DNA from: Butyrivibrio sp.
Lineage (GTDB): Bacteria > Bacillota > Clostridia > Lachnospirales > Lachnospiraceae
Assembly (NCBI GenBank): GCA_017535785.1
Contig: JAFXTN010000037.1
Span: 310,001-374,000, forward strand
Direction: 5' to 3'
DNA length: 64,000 nt
Shown: in pieces, positions 60,573 through 64,000 of the stretch
Numbering within the stretch: position 1 is the first letter of the stretch
How the letters are laid out: each line of letters begins with the position of its first letter
Notes under the pieces: model-generated
What the model saw: only the letters and a program-made list of their open reading frames with translations
Database searches by the model: none
Told to the model about the DNA's origin: nothing
Position numbers and translations under genes: made by a program

Positions 60573-61424
60573 ATGAACAAAATTAAAGACAAGGCAGAAT
60601 TTATCACACTATTATTGTTGTTTGGAGCGGTCATGCTGGTAATGGTTTTGATAAATCGCTGCGTTGAACCGTGGTTGATGTCAGGGGGAATTGAGCTTCC
60701 TATCATTGTGCTTTCAATTATCGTTTATGTACCGATGATAGCCATTGGACTTATTTATACTTTTGTTAAAGGGGATAAGTTTATTGAGGCGTATGAGATA
60801 AAGAAGATCAAGATAAGTACTGTTTTTCTTACAATCATTCTTGCATTCGTAGTAATGCCTATGGGATGGTTTGCCAATGAGCTTTCACAGTTATTCGTGC
60901 CTAATGTATTTGCTCAGGCAGCAGACTCATTGCTTGGCACCGGATCGGTAATCCCTGCAGTTATCTCAATGGTGGTGATCGCACCTATATGTGAAGAGCT
61001 TATAATGAGAGGCTTTTTCCAAAACAGATTTTCCAAGATCATTCCCTTTGGTGCGTCAGCTGTTCTTACAGGCTTTTTATTCGGTGTGCTGCATATGAAC
61101 TTAAATCAGTTTTGTTATGCATTGGTTTTGGGAATCATATTTGCGTGTATAAACAGAGCAAGCGGAAGTATCATCACTTCGGTCATTATGCATATGATAT
61201 TTAATGGCTTTGGTTGTATAGCAATGATAATATCAACCGGGATCGCCAACGATGCCGGAATGTCTATGGCTGAAGGCGCGGAAATGTACAGGACAGATAT
61301 CAAGACAATGATCTTTAGTCTTATAGTGACAGGTGTGCTTGCCGTTATCTCTTTCTTCATCACAAGGATCCTTCTTAAAGCTATTGCCAAGAGAGAAGGA
61401 AATGAGATACAGGCTGAGGCCTAA
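60573..61424 (+). CDS. CPBP family intramembrane metalloprotease
   Basis: 283 residues, about eight helices. All three CPBP motifs are present: EELIMRG (EExxxR), FGVLH (FxxxH) and HMIFN (HxxxN), so it should be catalytic. The start at 60573 is favoured by GAGGAGAT; two earlier in-frame ATG codons exist (60540, 60564). Such proteases often give self-immunity to bacteriocins or process signalling peptides, which fits an antibiotic-responsive GntR-ABC operon. Confidence 0.88.
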   Translation: MNKIKDKAEFITLLLLFGAVMLVMVLINRCVEPWLMSGGIELPIIVLSIIVYVPMIAIGLIYTFVKGDKFIEAYEIKKIKISTVFLTIILAFVVMPMGWFANELSQLFVPNVFAQAADSLLGTGSVIPAVISMVVIAPICEELIMRGFFQNRFSKIIPFGASAVLTGFLFGVLHMNLNQFCYALVLGIIFACINRASGSIITSVIMHMIFNGFGCIAMIISTGIANDAGMSMAEGAEMYRTDIKTMIFSLIVTGVLAVISFFITRILLKAIAKREGNEIQAEA

Positions 61425-61465
61425 TGCTTCTTTTACAGAAGGACAGTGTAAAACATTAGTATCAC

Positions 61466-61498
61466 AGAGCGTTTCGTAGTTGTACGGACGCTCTTTTT
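61466..61498 (+). terminator. Terminator of the GntR-ABC-CPBP operon
   Basis: AGAGCGT pairs with ACGCTCT across a 15-base loop, then TTTT. Confidence 0.85.
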
Positions 61499-61516
61499 AT
61501 AAGGTGATCGGGTAAC

Positions 61517-61532
61517 CTTACAAAATTGTAAG
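61517..61532 (+). promoter_or_regulatory. Inverted repeat, possible operator
   Basis: CTTACAA, two bases, TTGTAAG, perfect. It lies 116 bases before the efflux -35 box; binding factor unknown. Confidence 0.4.
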
Positions 61533-61647
61533 TTTAATATCTCGATATGTAAGCTAAAGCAAAGGAAACTTGAATTGTTCTCTGATACTATGGACATAAT
61601 GAAAAACGGACTGCGTTAATATTTTTACTTTTTTTTGAATTTAAGTA

Positions 61648-61676
61648 TTGACAGAGAAAAATAAGAGTAGTAAAGT
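61648..61676 (+). promoter_or_regulatory. Promoter of the MacAB-type efflux genes
   Basis: Perfect TTGACA, 17 bases, TAAAGT. Confidence 0.65.
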
Positions 61677-61683
61677 TACTACG
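61668..61683 (+). promoter_or_regulatory. Inverted repeat overlapping the efflux -10 box
   Basis: GTAGTAA, two bases, TTACTAC. Placed to block RNA polymerase. GTAGTA/TACTAC half-sites are reminiscent of BlaI/MecI-type operators, but this is only a resemblance. Confidence 0.5.
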
Positions 61684-61690
61684 ACGAGCA

Positions 61691-61709
61691 TAGTACAGCT
61701 ATCGTACTA
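61691..61709 (+). promoter_or_regulatory. Inverted repeat downstream of the efflux promoter
   Basis: TAGTAC, seven bases, GTACTA, in the expected 5' leader 33 bases before the start codon. It may be a second operator or an RNA hairpin. Confidence 0.45.
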
Positions 61710-61741
61710 CGTGTAACATTGTAATAGAGGAAACTGATGAA

Positions 61742-62443
61742 ATGAAAAAACTTGTAGTAATAAAGGATGTAAGCAAGATATACAATCCCGGAGAAAATGA
61801 AGTAAGGGCACTGAATCATGTGAGCCTTACGATAGGTGAGAGGGAGTTCGTAGCTATTATCGGTCAGTCGGGTTCAGGTAAGTCTACACTTATGAACATG
61901 CTCGGATGCCTGGATACACCGACAAGCGGTAAATATTATCTTCATGGACATGATGTGTCCCATATGACGGATGATGAGCAGTCTGATATCAGAAACAAAG
62001 AGATCGGATTCATCTTCCAGGGATTTAACTTGATCCAGTCGCTCACAGCTCTTGAGAATGTTGAGCTTCCTCTGATCTACAGAGGAGTCGGCAAGAAGGA
62101 AAGAGAGAGACTTGCAAATGCGGCGCTCAACAGTGTGGGACTCGAAAAGAGAAAGACTCACAAACCTAACGAAATGTCAGGTGGACAGCAGCAGAGAGTA
62201 GCGATAGCAAGAGCGATAGCTCAGGCACCTCCGATACTGCTTGCGGATGAGCCGACAGGTAACCTGGATTCCGCATCAAGTAAAGAGATCATGAAGATCA
62301 TCAAGAGACTATATTCCGAGGGTAGAACTGTTATCATCATCACACATGACCCCGGAATTGCCCAGCAGGCAAAACGAATTATCACAATCTCTGACGGAAA
62401 GATACAGAGTGACATTATAAATCCGGATTACAAAGAAGATTGA
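61742..62443 (+). CDS. ABC transporter ATP-binding protein, MacB/LolD type
   Basis: 233 residues. Walker A GQSGSGKSTL, signature MSGGQQQR, Walker B ILLADEPTGNLD and switch ITHD are all intact. The opening ISKIYNPGENEVRALNHVSL-like stretch and length place it with MacB/LolD mechanotransmission ATPases. The adaptor protein follows after 20 bases; the permease should lie beyond the window. GAGGAAA precedes the ATG. Confidence 0.93.
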   Translation: MKKLVVIKDVSKIYNPGENEVRALNHVSLTIGEREFVAIIGQSGSGKSTLMNMLGCLDTPTSGKYYLHGHDVSHMTDDEQSDIRNKEIGFIFQGFNLIQSLTALENVELPLIYRGVGKKERERLANAALNSVGLEKRKTHKPNEMSGGQQQRVAIARAIAQAPPILLADEPTGNLDSASSKEIMKIIKRLYSEGRTVIIITHDPGIAQQAKRIITISDGKIQSDIINPDYKED

Positions 62444-62463
62444 TCAAGGGAGTGGAAAAGGAA

Positions 62464-64000
62464 ATGGCAGAGAACAAAGATTTAAAGAAGGATGTGGAGT
62501 TGAAGGAAGAGGAAAAAGAAACTACTCCCGTCGTTGAGAACAAGAACGAGATCAAAGAGACAACGGGCAGTTCCGTTGAGATCTATGATGAAGAAGATGA
62601 TGACTTCGAAGTAGAGGAAGTTAAGAAGCCCAAGAAAAAGATAAAGAAAAAATGGATAGTACTCGGCATAGTGGCGCTTCTTATCATCTTTTTGATCGTA
62701 AGAGGTTTCCTTGCAGGAAAGAACGCAAAGCTTCCTGTAGAAACAGTTGATGTGGCAAACGGAACGATTGAGAATATTCTTTCTGTTTCCGGAACAGTTG
62801 AAAGTGCTGACAGTAAGAGCTATTTTGCAGATGTTACCGCACCTGTGGATCAGCTCAATGTAAAGATCGGAGACAAGGTTACATCCGGAGATGTGCTTTA
62901 CACATATGATGCGGCACAGCTTGATCTTGCGGAAAAGAATGCTCAGCTTGCGATCAAGCAGGCCAAGGGTAATTACAGTGCACTTTACGCAGGCCCGGCA
63001 GCCGCCGACAGAGATTATGCTCAGGGAATGAATTCTCAGCAGATCAACGAGAGACTTGATGCCATCACGGCAGAGATGGACGCTCTTGATGACAAGATTC
63101 AGGAAAAGACAAACAGAATGAATCAGACTCTTTCTGATCTTAATAAGACTATGCTTGATGTAAACCAGAACGGTATTGCCGACGGAACGGCTGAGACTTA
63201 CCTTGACGGTAATGACGAATACATCACAAGAAGAGAAAATGACGACAACGACAGTGATGTTTCGGAGGGCAACAAGCAGATGTCACTTGCACTTCAGGAG
63301 TCCATTATTGAAGTACAGGATGCTCTTAAAAATGATCCCGAGATTCAGGGATGGCAGAAACAAAAGACAACTCTTGCTGAGGAGCAGGCTCATCTTTCAA
63401 GTGCCAAGGCCGCTCAGGTAAACGGCGGAACAGCTACAGCTACCAAGGCTTCCATGGAGTCAACACAGCTCACACAGGAAGATACGATTGCAAAGATCCA
63501 GGAAGCAAAGGATGGCGTTAAGGCTGATTTCAACGGCGTTGTAACAGAGGTAGAGGTAGTTGAAGGCGCAACAGTTGCACCCGGAACAAAGATGATCACA
63601 CTTGCAAATCTTGATGATGTGCAGGTTGACGTGCAGGTATCAAAGTCAGACCTTCCAAAGATTTCTGTCGGACAGAAGGTTGATATTACAATAAACGGCA
63701 AGGCTTATAACGGAGAGATCACACAGATCTCAGGCTCAGCTACTAAGAATGCCAACGGCGTAGCGGTTGTAGATACAACAATTAAGGTTACTAATCCCGA
63801 TAAGGACATTATCCTCGGCGTGGAAGCAAGCAATAAGATTCATGCCGAAAAGGCAGAGAACACTATAGTTCTTCCTTACGAGTATGTGCTTACCGATGCC
63901 GATGGCGACTATGTATATGTACTTGAGAACGGCGTTGCTACAAGAAAAAATGTTAAGATCGGTATTTCTACAAGCACAGAGGCTCAGATTGTTGAAGGCC
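62464..64000 (+). CDS. HlyD/MacA-like efflux adaptor, 3' end cut by window
   Basis: The frame is open from the ATG at 62464 to the last base (512 codons visible). An unusual highly acidic cytoplasmic N-terminus of about 63 residues is followed by a basic KKPKKKIKKKW and one helix (about 66-84). Then come HlyD-type features: VDVANGTIENILSVSGTVE, a long helical hairpin (about 150-350), the second lipoyl half KADFNGVVTEVEVVEGATVAPG and a beta-barrel. The hairpin carries an Asp/Asn-rich segment around residues 235-270. It connects the ATPase upstream with a MacB-like permease expected downstream. Substrate unknown; antimicrobial peptides are common for this group. Confidence 0.87.
   Translation, partial: MAENKDLKKDVELKEEEKETTPVVENKNEIKETTGSSVEIYDEEDDDFEVEEVKKPKKKIKKKWIVLGIVALLIIFLIVRGFLAGKNAKLPVETVDVANGTIENILSVSGTVESADSKSYFADVTAPVDQLNVKIGDKVTSGDVLYTYDAAQLDLAEKNAQLAIKQAKGNYSALYAGPAAADRDYAQGMNSQQINERLDAITAEMDALDDKIQEKTNRMNQTLSDLNKTMLDVNQNGIADGTAETYLDGNDEYITRRENDDNDSDVSEGNKQMSLALQESIIEVQDALKNDPEIQGWQKQKTTLAEEQAHLSSAKAAQVNGGTATATKASMESTQLTQEDTIAKIQEAKDGVKADFNGVVTEVEVVEGATVAPGTKMITLANLDDVQVDVQVSKSDLPKISVGQKVDITINGKAYNGEITQISGSATKNANGVAVVDTTIKVTNPDKDIILGVEASNKIHAEKAENTIVLPYEYVLTDADGDYVYVLENGVATRKNVKIGISTSTEAQIVEG

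Larger units (their letters stand above)
61425..61741 (+). other. 317-base intergenic region with no gene
   Basis: No convincing reading frame. It holds the terminator of the GntR-ABC operon, three inverted repeats and a promoter for the efflux genes, listed separately. Confidence 0.7.

Overview
The window looks like a chromosomal segment of a Gram-positive, polysaccharide-degrading Lachnospiraceae-type Firmicute; a Butyrivibrio or Pseudobutyrivibrio relative is my inference. The clues are Lpl-type carbohydrate ABC importers without their own ATPase, LipO-type lipoproteins, strong AGGAGG-type ribosome binding sites, a perfect CIRCE element, an HtpG of clostridial style, and Wzx/Wzy exopolysaccharide genes. 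No rRNA, tRNA, CRISPR array, insertion sequence or phage gene was seen. Almost everything is on the + strand; only 8.8-11.5 kb is on the - strand.

Layout. 1-8.7 kb is a housekeeping region: the end of thiC, a 2-isopropylmalate synthase fused to an AraC-type DNA-binding domain, a PrsA-like foldase lipoprotein, htpG behind a CIRCE operator, a membrane-anchored lipase, and the thiamine transporter subunit thiT. 8.8-15.7 kb holds an FMN-binding protein and a 7-TM histidine kinase with a NarL-type regulator. These are divergent from a sugar ABC importer (binding protein, two permeases) plus a PHP-family phosphatase. 15.7-30.7 kb is a glycan-use region. A first Lpl-type importer carries AAAACGTTTT operators and is followed by its likely LacI repressor, an intracellular GH30 glycosidase and a membrane-bound AraC regulator. 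A second Lpl-type importer is followed by a GH88 unsaturated glucuronyl hydrolase and a DUF2264 protein. Together they suggest import and cytoplasmic breakdown of uronic-acid-bearing oligosaccharides.

30.8-55.9 kb is a 25-kb, single-direction cell-surface polysaccharide cluster. It has a LicD fusion, a GT26 fusion, a Wzy-like polymerase, a WbaP/ExoY-type initiating phosphoglycosyltransferase, a UDP-glucuronate epimerase type enzyme, FdtA and FdtB for a dTDP-3-amino-3,6-dideoxyhexose, and ManC. It also has two GT2 enzymes, several GT-C-like membrane proteins, a radical SAM/SPASM protein, two Fn3-like lipoproteins and a Wzx-like flippase. Several internal extended -10 promoters can be seen. No Wzz/tyrosine kinase and no rmlAB or manB lie in the window.

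56-64 kb contains a secreted protein with six 29-residue glycine-rich repeats between near-identical terminators. Next is a GntR/YtrA-type regulator with a perfect operator palindrome, controlling an ABC exporter and a CPBP membrane protease. Last is a MacAB-type efflux system (ATPase complete, adaptor cut by the window end) behind a promoter region with three inverted repeats.

The most unusual items are the LeuA-AraC fusion, the GT26 enzyme fused to the N-terminal half of a phosphoglycosyltransferase, the LicD-glycosyltransferase-like fusion, the radical SAM protein inside the polysaccharide cluster, and the CIRCE element that can also act as a terminator.
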